NCBI GenBank assembly: GCA_025766275.1
Contig: JAFKAC010000014.1
Coordinates: 1,364,001-1,428,000, forward strand
Direction of reading: 5' to 3'
DNA length: 64,000 nt
DNA from: Lactarius indigo
Taxonomy: Eukaryota; Basidiomycota; Agaricomycetes; Russulales; Russulaceae
Within the stretch, counting starts at the first letter, position 1. Every line of letters starts with the position of its first letter. The notes below the pieces were generated by a model. That model made no database searches and was not told the origin of the DNA. It saw only the letters and a list, made by a program, of their open reading frames with translations. The translations under genes were made by a program, and so were the position numbers. Below are positions 45,133-56,363 of the stretch, in pieces.

Positions 45133-46842
45133 ATGTCGTCCAACATCCCCATCAGTCAACATTCAGACATCACCACACCCGCCCCCCAGAACACCCCTCT
45201 TACTCATGCCCTCATCACCGCTGGTCTCCCTCGTCCAACCGTACCAAATATCACCGAGCCCTGCAGAAGATAGCACTGCCATTCACGAGGCAATGCCTGA
45301 TCTCGTACAAGGCAGACTCGCAGGTCTGCTGAGCAAGAGCGAGAACAGCACCGAGGAGTCAAATGGCACAATAAATGCGAGTTTCGTAGCTCTCATAGGC
45401 ATACAGGTGAAAAACAGAAGGAGCTCCTGAACCAATACACGCGCGAGTGCCTCGAGCTCAAAAAAAAGGCAAGCCACCCATACTCTTGGTCTATTTTTTT
45501 TTTGTCTTTTCTTCTCCTGTCTTATCGTCCTCCTTTTTTGTGTCGTCGACGCGGGTTGGTCCGGACCATACCGTACCTCCGTCGTGGGGTGGGAGACATC
45601 CCATTTTTGTCTTCTCACTACCCCAGCCCAATCTTCTTTGATCCCGATATCGGAATGGCTGACGCGAATAACGAAGTGCTACCCTGTCTCGACCATGACA
45701 TGTCGTTACTCTGGCATTATTTCCCTCGCAATTCTTCTCCCGGCTCGCACACACCCTTTCTTACTAGTACTCTACTGACTGCGCATCTGATCCACCTGCA
45801 CAGTACCTTGAACTCACCAAGCCTCTCTACGAGCGCTGCTGCGCACTCATCAATGCCGCCGACGGCCCTACATTGGAAGAATATGATGCAGGCCAAACTT
45901 ACACTATTAACGAATGGGGGAATCCGGTCCCTGTATCCCGATCCACGCCGCCGTAGCTGGCTTCTGGCTCATTGTCATAAGAAACCACGCAGGTCTGTCT
46001 AAGTTGATCACCGGTCGTGATACCGAGGCTCTCAAGTACCTCAGTGACCTTCGCATCGAGTACTTTCCGTCAAGCGAGCCCAAATCCGGATACAAGCTCA
46101 TCTTTAAGTTTTCGCCCAACGAGTTTTTCGAGAACTAGGTACTCGAAATGACATACGTATACAGCGATGAATTTGGATATTGGGGCGACTTTCTGTATGA
46201 CCATGTGATCGGGACGGAGATAAAGTGGAAGGACGAGAAGGACCTAACACAGGAGTCTGAACTCAAGAAACAACGCAACAAAAGTGAGTGACACGATCGT
46301 TTGTTCTTCGCCTTTTCTTTCTCATGTTAGTTGGTCGACACAAATCGCACACGGTTTGTGCGAAAAGCGCACTCGACAGAATCCTTCTTCAACGTTTTCT
46401 CACCCCCTGTTGCGCCGAGCGAAGAGGCTATCTTTAAAGGCGATATTGACTCGGAAGAGCTCGATGAGCTCTTCGAGAAATTAGACATAGACTGTCGGAT
46501 CGGCGAGGACATCAAGGAAAAGGTTCCTTTTTTTCATACCGCGCTCACTCTTGCTCACTCAGTTGCTACGAGTCCAGATCATACCACACGCCGTCGACTA
46601 CTTTACGGGAGAGGCATCTTGGTACGACGATGAAGACGACTTTGAGGACTACTATGAGGGTACCGATAGTGACTGGCCCGACGAGGACGCAGTGCGTCTC
46701 CTCACACAATTTTTCTGCTACTAACCAAAATTGAGTAGGACGAGGACGATGCGCCAGCGTCACGACTCAGGGGTGGCGGTGGTCGAGGTGGGCATGGTGG
46801 TCTACCTACAAACGTGAACCAGAGGAATGCAAGCAGCAGCGA
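45133..46842 (+). pseudogene. nap1 (nucleosome assembly protein) copy 1, decayed
   Basis: Aligns along its whole length with the nap1 copy at 48597-50369. Lesions: an 8-nt net deletion near 45260 that shifts frame after NITE, an in-frame TAG inside the NAP domain (FFEN-stop, about 46136), loss of the acceptor before the NRTRFVRK exon (near 46334), and the terminal TGA changed to CGA (46840-46842). The GC donor of the long first intron and the short GTGAGT donor are retained. It is therefore a pseudogene unless its parts are used otherwise. Confidence 0.83.
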
Positions 46843-48596
46843 GCCTGCACGTAGTTGGATCAGAAGCAAGCGAGTGGGGAGCAGCATCGAGCTTCGTGGA
46901 TCTAAGTTGCCGAGACGGTTCGCACACTCTCAGCCGCCTCTTCCATTCCGCCTCGTCAGATCCCCCCCCCTCTTCAAAAAGAACAACGAAAGCGAAAGTA
47001 AGTACATACACGCACTCTCCTTTCTCTGCAAGTCCCGGCATACTGGGATAGAGCACATGATCTCTTCTTGGTATTGTGTTCCCGTGCCTCATCTGCTTCT
47101 GCCGTCCCTTCCCATCTCGTCCCGTCGTGTATGCGCCCCGTTTACCACCTATGACCACCCTCTATCTACCTACCTCCGTCCTTCCCCATTCGTGTCTTGA
47201 TTGGCTCTAGTGTCAGGACCGGCGAGTTTTGGGGGTGAATATGGTGGATGAGGTATTGGTGAGGTGAGTGTTGTGTTTGCGCTTTTACTCCCGTTGTCCC
47301 TTCGATCGATCACTCTCTCGCTACTTCCACCTGTGCTCCGTCCTTCTATCTATTTTCCTGCACGAATCTTCCTGTAGCTTGAATGAAATCCGCGATAGGT
47401 GTCGCGTTCTTGGCACTTCCCGCGATCCCCATGTTGTAGAGTAGCCTGCCTGGTAGTCAGGTAGTCACACACACCTGTTGCAAATGTTCACACATGTGCA
47501 AATTCTGAAAGATCTTAGTGGATTCCAGATGCCTTCTCTTGTCGATGCTCTACGTAAGAGACTGTTATTATGACGCGGAGCTAGAGTGAATTCAGGCTTA
47601 GAGTTGACGCCCGCAGCCCACTAGCCAACATCAACGAAAACATGCTCCGTTGAATGCTGAACAGCTCATCGGGCTCGTCGTATTTTCGTCGTACTTCATT
47701 GGGATATTGTCCCTGTTCGTACTTATGGCGCAGAGCACCTCGGAACGTCATGGCGAGGCCGCAGCATCGGGAAGGAAACGCATCCTCATCCTGTATTTAA
47801 GGTGCCCTCACCTCGTCCGGCTTCACGGTAATGTGGGGATTTCACTATTTGAACAGACGTGATGCACCGGATGCGACGGGCCGCTGCGATGTCTGTTCAC
47901 CGTGGGCTTTGGACGGTTTTCCCCTAGACGAAAGGTACGTAGTCGGTGTGGGACAGTACACTACCCTTCGGCAGACCCTGTGGCTATTTCCGTAGCGACG
48001 AACCTGTTCTTTCAGGCGCTCTTGCTGCTCGCGAAGGAGACGACTGAGGGCGGCGTTAACTGCGAAGTCCGGTGCCGTAGCTGAGCGACGGCGATTCTAT
48101 TGCCGCACTTCATGACTACTCCTTCGCCAACTTCGAGTTGCTCGTCTTGCATGCCACTCCTGGTCCTCCCGCTCCTCCCGCTTTCGGCGTCTGGTCCTTG
48201 CGCCGTGCGCCTGGGCATGTCCCCGGCGGGTGCGCTTTCGCACGGTCACGGTGTAAGGATCGATGGCAAGCCAGACCAGGAACCATTTGGGCGGTGCTGA
48301 AGACTACACCCATCTGGCAGTCATCTGGCGCATCGATTGGATGGAACGTCGTGTGGACGACGATATCGGTCCTGATATGGGTAAGACCGCACTGCGTAAG
48401 GGATCAGCTGATGTCGATTTTGCCAACCGCGGGTGGAGAGGCATCGGAGGATATAAATAAATAAATAATAAAATAAATAAGTGTGGTGGGCTGGATATTG
48501 TTGCGAGTCAAGTCAGGTAATCTCGAATCGTTTTTGCCGAGTCGACGAATTCTCTTTCTTTCTCTTCTTTCACCAATTTTCTCCATCGTGTGGCAA
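46843..48596. other. Spacer between nap1 copies; upstream duplicate region
   Basis: No gene. 46843-47210 resembles 50370-50750 (downstream of copy 2). 47541-48596 is the counterpart of 39910-40483 plus 44874-45132, without the NLR insertion. Short ATAAATA tandem repeats lie at about 48452-48480. The pyrimidine-rich tract 48551-48588 directly before the nap1 start is a likely core promoter/leader. Confidence 0.55.
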
Positions 48597-50369
48597 ATGT
48601 CGTCCAACGTCCCCATCAATCAACATTCAGATATCACCGCACCCACCCCCCAGAACACCCCTCTTACTCACGCCCCCATCACCGCTGGTCTCCCCCGTCC
48701 CACCGTACCCGATATCACTGAGGATGCTGAGCCCGCTGAAGATAGCGCCGCCGTCCACGAGGCAATGCTCGGTCTCGTACAGGGCAGACTCGCAGGTCTT
48801 CTGGGAAAGAGCTCGGGCTACATCGAGAGCCTCTCCGATGGCACGAAAACGAGCATCGTGGCTCTCATAGGCGTCCAGGTAAAACAGAACGAACTTCAGA
48901 ACCAGTACAAGCGCGAGTGTCTCGAGCTTGAAAAAAAGGCAAGCCACCCATATTCTTGATCTATTTTTTGTCTTTTCTTTCTCTCCTGTCTTATCGCCCA
49001 TTCTCTACACCCCCTCTTTTTTTTTCGCATGGTCAACGCGGGGTGGATCCGGACCATGCCGTACCTCCGTCGTGGGGTGGGAGACATCCCATTTTTTGTC
49101 TTCTGACTCCTACCCCAGCCTAATCATCTTTGATCCCGAAATCGGAATGATTGACGCGAATAACGAGGTGCTACCCCGTCAAGACCTTGACATGCCGTTA
49201 CACTGCCGTCATTTTCCCCGCAATTCTTCTCCCGAGTTGCACATACCCATTCTTACTAGTACTCTACTGACCTGCGCATGTGATTCACCCGCACAGTACC
49301 TTGAACTCACCAAGCCTCTCTACGAGCGCCGGCGCGCACTTATCTATACCGACGCCGTTCCTACACCCGAAGAGCTCGATGCTGGCGCTGCCCAAGCTGC
49401 CAAGGACAACCCTGAAGAAAACCCATTCCTTGTACCCTCATCTACGACTCCTGCCGCCGTACCCTGACTTCTGGCTCACTGTCCTAAGAAACCACGTCGG
49501 TCTATCTGAGCTGATCACCGATCGTGACGCCGGGGCGCTCAAGTACCTCAGTGACCTTCGCATCGAGTACCTCCCGTCGAGCGAGCCCAAACCTGGATTC
49601 AAGCTCATCTTTGAGTTTTCGCCCAACGAGTTTTTCGAGAATGAGAAACTCGAAAAGACATACGTGTACCGCGAGGAAGTTGGATATTCGGGAGATTTCG
49701 TGTACGATCGTGCGATCGGGACGGAGATAAAGTGGAAGGACGAGAAGGACTTGACAAAGGAGTTTGAAATCAAGAAACAACGCAACAAAAGTGAGTGACA
49801 CGATCCTTTGTTTCTTCGACTTTCTTTCTCATGTCAATTGGTCGCTAGACACAAATCGCACACGACTTGTGCGAAAAGCGCACCCGACAGAATCCTTCTT
49901 CAACTTTTTCTCACCCCCCGTTGCACCGAGCGAAGAGGCTATCGAAGAAGGAGACATTGGCGAAGAAGAGCTCGATGAACTCGAAGAGAAACTCGAGATT
50001 GACTATCAAATTGGCGAGGACATTAAGGAAAAGGTGCGTTTTTTTTTTTTTTTGCCACGCCTGCTCTTTACTCACTCAGTCACCGCGAGTCCAGATCATA
50101 CCACGCGCCGTCGACTACTTTACAGGCAAGGCACTTGAGTACGATATGCTCTCTGACGATGAGGATGACTTCGAAGACGACGAGGATGACGATGGTGAAG
50201 GATTCGAGGACGTGGTGCGTCTCCCCACACTATTTTTCTACTGTTGACCAGAATTGAGTAGGACTCGGATGAGGACGATCCGCCAGTGCCACGACGAGGC
50301 GCGGGCGGTGGACGAGGCGGGCGTCGTCTACCCGAAAACGTGAACCCAGAGGAATGCAAGCAGCAGTGA
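48597..50369 (+). CDS. nap1: Nucleosome assembly protein NAP1 (histone chaperone), copy 2, one 1-nt frameshift
   Basis: Exons 48597-48938, 49297-49790, 49849-50033, 50095-50214 and 50262-50369. The NAP signature runs from PDFWLTVLRNHVGLSELITD through KLIFEFSPNEFFEN, YVYREEVGYSGDFVYDRAIG and IKWKDEKDLTKEFEIKKQRN to IIPRAVDYFTGKALEYDM, then an acidic tail and the family-typical end NPEECKQQ. NAP1 escorts H2A-H2B, shuttles between cytoplasm and nucleus and assembles nucleosomes. The first intron is a GC-AG intron of 358 nt (AAG|GCAAGC), far longer than the others. Within exon 2 the frame shifts by one extra base at about 49464-49466, between TTPAAVP and DFWLTVL; no intron explains it. Either this copy is just broken or the assembly has a one-base error. 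Confidence 0.85.
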
Positions 50370-52945
50370 GCTTACACGTAATTGGATCAGAAGCGAGCGA
50401 GTGGAGAGCGGCATCGAGCTTCGTGAATGCAAGTTATCGAGACGTTTTCCGCCTAATCAGATCCCACCCCCTCCTTCTAAAAAGAACAATGAAATGCGTA
50501 AGTAAGAAAAGTACATCCACGCACTCTCTTTCCTCTGCCAAGTCTTGGCATGCTGGGGTAACTTAGAGCGCATGATCTCTCCTGGATATTGTATTCCCGT
50601 GCCTCATCTGCTTCTGCCGTTCCCCCTCCCCTATCTCGTCGTCCTCGTCGTGTATGTTGACCCCGTTTACTACCCCTATTACTACCCTCTATCTACCTAC
50701 CTCCCTGCCCTCTCGTACTATTGCCTATCCTAACCTCCTGACTCTGACGACGCTCCGTCTTTTTTTTATCTGTTTTTGACTCGTTATAGTTGTTGAATAT
50801 ACATTTGCGGGCGCACTGCAGGTTTTCTTCTCTCGCTGTGTCACTGGGTGGTGTGGTTCTCGGCTACCATTACGCTACCCACTTATGCAGATGTAAATTT
50901 TCTGTATCCGAAGCGCTCGTTTGAGACCGCTCGGGGATTGGCCTTTCAGCGAAAAGACCGTGGGAAGACCCGACTTGGACGCACAACCAGCATAAACAGA
51001 TAACATAAACAGGTCACCTGATTCGAAGAAAACACCATCATGGCACCCTCCATCACGACGGCGTATCAGTTCGACAACTCGGTTTTTCCTTACATCACAA
51101 TGTGCTCAGTAGTGCCTCTAGGAAGCTGCGCGTCCCACTTTTGCGCATTCACCCTGCGATGCGATAAATTACTCGTGCTGCGCCTATTCCTAGCCCCCAG
51201 ATGGCACCGGTTGGCATCCGTGTTATTGAGAGGCCCTGCAGCTAAGAAAGGCCCTCGGCATCGTGTTGGACTAACACGTACTGTATTCGGATCGCCGGCC
51301 CCCCCGTGCCAGTGCTCCTGGAAAGCCATGATGACCCACTGGTAGGGCTCACACGCAACAGTTTACAGTAGGTAAGCCGTAGCGCCCGCCCTCTCCCCCT
51401 AAAGGGCCTAAACATCGGAACTCCGGGATCGGGCTTCTGCCTTTTTTTTTTTTTTCTTTGCTATTTGCTATTTGCACTGCCACACGTGCTTCCTTGGTTC
51501 TTGTTAGAAACGTTTTGGTTTCGCTGTTTCCATGGTCGTATTCTTTCCAAGTTGAACAGCGCCGAGGGTGAGTGATGTTGGGACTCTCAGTTCCAACTGT
51601 ATGGGCACAAACTCAGTCAATATGAACGGATGATTAATGAATGAAGTACACAGAACCATCGGAAATCGTAGGTCGTCAAAACCAAAAAAAAAAAAAAGGT
51701 AGGAAGTGAGGGAAGCGAGAATTACAACAATACCATTTGCGTGCGATGGTAAGTACTCTGTGAGATCTAGCCGTCGTTCCAAATTCTCCCAATATAAGAT
51801 GTATCAGTGACCCATCTTGAGCATATATGAGGGTCTCTTCAGAACAGTCAATTGATCCAGGCGTACCTTCCCGTACCTTATGAGAGATCCCCTGTGATGG
51901 TCACGCGACACAAGCACCAGGACGAAGATGTTATCCCAGGATCCTGCCAAGTGATCCTGGTATGTATGCCAGCTACGTTATGCGCTTCCCTGGGGCGAAT
52001 AACCGCAACACCACATCTGGATACAAGTGGTGTGTAAATCTACCCTAGAGAGCCTGAGTGAATGCGGATTTTTTCCAATATCCCGGTCAATAAAAATTAA
52101 AAGAACAGTCTATCCGTGTTGAAAGGGTGGTGGGGAAATGATAGTTAGGGTTGATGTGTTAGCCTGAATGGTTCCGAATCGGGGGTTAGAATCAGAACAA
52201 GGTGGGACACCAGAACAAGCAGCACTGACACGAGGGCCACCACCACTGGCAAGGAATTCGGGAAGAGTAGCGTTTCGGTGGTGCCCCTACACCATGATCG
52301 GGATCAACACGGCAGGCTGTGGGAGGGTTGGCGGTGCCCGTGCCAACCCTCGCCATCGTGCGTCAGGCCGTCAGGCACGTGAGGTCCTCTGGCCCTAGCT
52401 CACGTTGTTGTTGTGGGTCTCAAAAACCGTATTTGAGTCGAGTCGATCCTAGTCTCGTTCGAATTTACCTTCAAAGTTCAATATGTTCGATCTCCGTTCC
52501 CGCAGGACTTCCTACACCTGTACGTTCCTGTACGTTACGGTACTGCCAATGTAGTTGTGTAGTCACGGTATTATAGCTGGCGGTATACCACATGTCCTCA
52601 ACAACCCTCGGTCTCGCCTTAACTCCTATAATGCATAATTCCAACCCAGCAGACCATACGAAATACGGGCTAGTTCGTGACGCGGCCCGTTATGGATTAT
52701 GCCCCACTTGGCCCCTTAGAGGTTCCTTCCTCATTGGCGTCACCCATGCACAAAGTCCAGTATTCCGCCGTGCCACTTGTTCACGATGCCTCCGTTGTAT
52801 CTTCTGGGCACCACCGCTACGCTTTATTGCAACTGTTCCAACATTCTCTGGCAACATTCTATGTTTCCTTATATTGGTTAATTACTTCGGGGGTAATCCG
52901 ATGATGTTCCATGAGGTTGTGCCCGTGGTATCAGGAATGTCCGTT
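50370..52945. other. Intergenic; remnant modules of the F-box array at the right
   Basis: No gene supported. 52095-52900 aligns with 62670-63450 (shared landmarks aaagaacagtctatcc, ggtggtgccc, ccacatgtcctc). T- and A-rich tracts occur at about 51442-51456 and 51683-51698. Confidence 0.5.
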
Positions 52946-55245
52946 ATAATCCGAAGGCAGCCACTTGTCCTCCCGGTCTACCAACTGTCTATACCGCTTC
53001 AATGTGCCCTACGCGCTATGCCCTGGTGCCGTCTACCAGGGCCTTCGTTTCCATATGATCGCTAATCTCAAATTAGCCGTCCTTCAGACGACACTTCAAC
53101 GACGGACCCCCACGAAGTGTTGAAGAGCAGAGATACCACGAAAACATTTCGCGAGGAACTACTAAAAATATTGGCTCTAGGTACGTCTCGTTCGCGTCTG
53201 GTCCCAGCTCTCACTGATAGACGCGCACAGGCGAGAATCGCATACACGCGACGACAATCAACTCGTTCCCTGACGACGTCTTACTAGAAATATTCGACTT
53301 CTGTCGAGGGGACCAGGATCTGTATGCGTCTCACTCCCACTCCATATGGGATTGGCACAGACTGGCGCACGTATGCCCAAGATGGCGACGAATCATTTTT
53401 TCATCTCCACACCGTCTCAATCTGCAACTTCTCTGTACACACGGGAAGCCTGTCAGGAACAATTTAGGTTACTGGCCACCCTTACCCCTCATCGTCGACT
53501 ACTACACGTATCGGGGCGCCGACGATTCTAAGATCCTCACTCCCGGAGATGAAGACAATGTCGTCGCTGCACTCGAGGATTCCGCCCGTGTATGTTATAT
53601 CGGTATATCAGTGACGAGTTCGCTGTTGGAAAGGGTGGGCACGGCTGTGCAAAAACCGTTTCCGGCGCTGACACATCTTCGGCTTTCGTCGAGAGATAAC
53701 AAAGTGACCGCCCTTCCCGATGAATTCTTGAGCGGATCTGCTCCGGGTTTGCGGGTAGCCCACTTAGAAGGGATTTCGTTCCCAGCGTTACCAAGGCTCA
53801 TATCGTCAGCTCTTGGCCTCGTCGATCTCCGACTCCTGGATATACCCCATGATCACTACATTTCACCAAGGGTGCTGGTTTCAAGTCTGGCGTCGTTGAC
53901 TGAGCTCAGAACTCTCTTCATTGGATTCAGATCGCCAACTCCCTCCAGTAGAACAATACGCCAGGGTCCCACAATGCGGATTGGTCTTCCCTCACTCACC
54001 ACCTTTGGATTTCACGGTGTTAAGGAGTATTTGGAGGACCTCGTTACCCAAATCGACACCCCTCGACTCGACTACTTCCGAATATCATACTTCAATCAAC
54101 TCGACTTCCAAGTTCCCCAGCTTTCCAGATTTATCGTTCGCACACAAAGTCTTTATTTATCCCGATTTAAACGCTCGCGGATAGATTTTGGTGCCAATCA
54201 TGTCTACGTTAGCCTTTATTGTGGACGAGAGGAACTCCTTGAAAGTCATTTCTCTCTTCAAATCTCATGCCAAGGGCTGGATTGGCAAGTCTCGCATGTA
54301 GCTCAGACTCTCAGCCAATCTGCCCCCCTCCTGTCAAACGTAGACGATCTCTCCATCGACGCGCGCGAGCTATCCCCAGGTGGGAAGTACCACATGGACG
54401 ACACTGAATGGTTGGACCTCCTTCGTCCGTTCACAGCCGTGGAGACGCTGCATGTATCTAGGGAGTTGGCGGGGTACGTTGCTCGTGGGCTAGATGGTGT
54501 CACCGGAAATATGGCTACCGATATATTGCCCTCCCTCCACTCACTTTTCCTAGAGGACGAGCCACTGACCTCCGTTAAGCGATTCATCGAGGTTCGCCGG
54601 CTCTCTGGTCGTCCCGTGACCATTGTCGACCCGCCAGCGGAGTCCTTTGAAAGACTCGAGTCACCTTCGGAGTTGGAGAGTGTTCCCCGCTCCTTAACGT
54701 TAAATTTCGGGTCGCAGTCCGCCCCGCAGGCCTATTCACCCGTAGGGACGCAACCTCGGACGAAACATCACTACAAAAATACGTGGAATCATTGGTCCTC
54801 TCAACTGATCACCAAGGCATTCCGGGACTTGTACCCAAACAAAATCACCCATGTTCACACATGCGATGTAAGGATCATCATGACCATGATGGTCATCCTG
54901 GGCTCGGAACGCTTGTCGAAGCGATACATTATTAGCTGCTCGATTACTAAGCACCTAGTACTGGTAAAAATACTCTTACGCGCTTATGAAAACTTAAGTA
55001 AATATATCGTGTCTTTACTTTTGCTTTGACGATCGGCGTCTGCGTCTGCCCCTCCGTCTGCACTTCCGTGTGCTTCCTTTTCACCTCTATCATTTCTCTC
55101 TACGTTTCCCCTTGGGTCAAAGCCTATTACTCGCTCCAGCGAGATTCCGCGACGCCGCCTCACAATGCGCGCTCACACCGCGGTGGTAAACACACCAGCA
55201 TCTCCTTTGACCAAGTCACTGTTGCAGTGGAGCGGATGGGGCTGT
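52946..55245 (+). repeat. Direct duplication, unit 1 (F-box)
   Basis: Aligned with 56364-58660 at an offset of about 3,418 bp with few differences, from ataatccgaaggcagccac through the F-box gene and into its 3' flank. Unit 1 then has about 190 bp (55246-55433) absent from unit 2 before homology resumes at gtgtccgt. Confidence 0.85.
53231..55029 (+). CDS. F-box protein, paralogue 2 (array unit 1)
   Basis: The main exon begins after an acceptor at 53230 and encodes INSFPDDVLLEIFDFCRGD ... WHRLAHVCPRWRRIIFSSP (F-box), then LRR-like segments (LTHLRLSSRD, LVDLRLLDIPH, LRTLFIGF, LHSLFLEDEP). A 50-nt intron (53181-53230) joins an upstream exon (KTFREELLKILALG), which lacks an in-frame ATG as in the other copies; the true start is unresolved. 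After the family's usual end near VTIVDPPAESFE the frame continues for about 130 residues of unlike sequence (HYKNTWNHWSSQLITKAF). Probable role: substrate adaptor of an SCF ubiquitin ligase. Confidence 0.72.
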
Positions 55246-56363
55246 TGTTCATCAAAGTAAAGACGGTAAGAGACTGTTGATAGTTCCCGTTGGCGATAGG
55301 TTTGTCAATATTATGTTCCCTGTTTACTCTCGAGCTAGTGGCACCACGAACGAGCATCAACATCCCCCGCGCGCGCACATTCTCACTCACACCCCAAGCC
55401 AGAATTTCAGAATTAGTCGTGTGTGTTTAGATGTGTCCGTAGCGCCTCGAACCGTAGCCACTGTTCCACTACACCCGGTGGCTTCACGCGGCAGAGAAAG
55501 AAAATGGACTTTCGGTCCATCGTCAGTCTGGCTGAGTTTTAGAAAGACACTTGTAGTACCTTGTCTGAGAGGAAACCACACCTCAGCGTCCATCTACCTT
55601 ATCTAGTCGGGTTCGGGTGGCACGTATAGGGGGGGACCGGATTCCGGCTTCGAGAGCGCGCGAGTCTGATCTAGGAACTTAAGGAGCCCTCCAACGCCCT
55701 TATTGGTGGATAACAATGATGTGAGAGGATATAGTGGATGATGGGGGCGAAGGCGGTGCTCAGGATGGCCGTGTTGATACGGGCCGAGAGTTATCAGGGA
55801 CAGTGTCAAATGATATGGTCCGCGTCCCGGAGTGGAGCGCCGCAAGGGCAAGAGATGTTCTCCAGGGTTAGTGCGAAAACGTTGCACGTAGGTACCAGTG
55901 AGGGCGTGGTCTGTGGCAACCTGCATTAAGGTGGATGTTGAGCACCGCGTGTGTTTGGCTCTCCTCCTTCCTAATGATTATTTTTCGGCTGATTTTATTT
56001 TTTTGGATCCATTTGTATTCCGGATTATATAACAGAGTTACAGCCGGTCGTAGGGAAACAGCCGCTACAGTTATGAAGCACGATAGTCCATGGGAGGTGC
56101 CCCCGAGTCGTACGAAGTAACCGAAGCTCAGAGAATATTATGAGAAGGGGAAACCACGTGGGTACCCAGCGTAATGTCGCGAACGAGGCAAAATTAATAT
56201 AGGCGGTGATTAATGTGATTACTGTAGCCGCACGTTAGACAGTCACACGGAAATGAGACCAACGAGGAAACCAAACCTCAGTGTGCACCTAACCTCGCGC
56301 CTTTCCTACAACGTGGTTAAGGTGTGTAGGGAGCTCCTATCGTTTCGCGGGCACATTGCCTTG
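55030..56363. other. Spacer between F-box units
   Basis: No gene. 55603-55822 recurs at 63781-64000 (gggttcgggtggcacgtata ... gatatggtccgc), 55975-56125 recurs at about 63470-63610, and 56190-56290 at about 63690-63780. These are modules of a mosaic repeat family. Confidence 0.55.
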
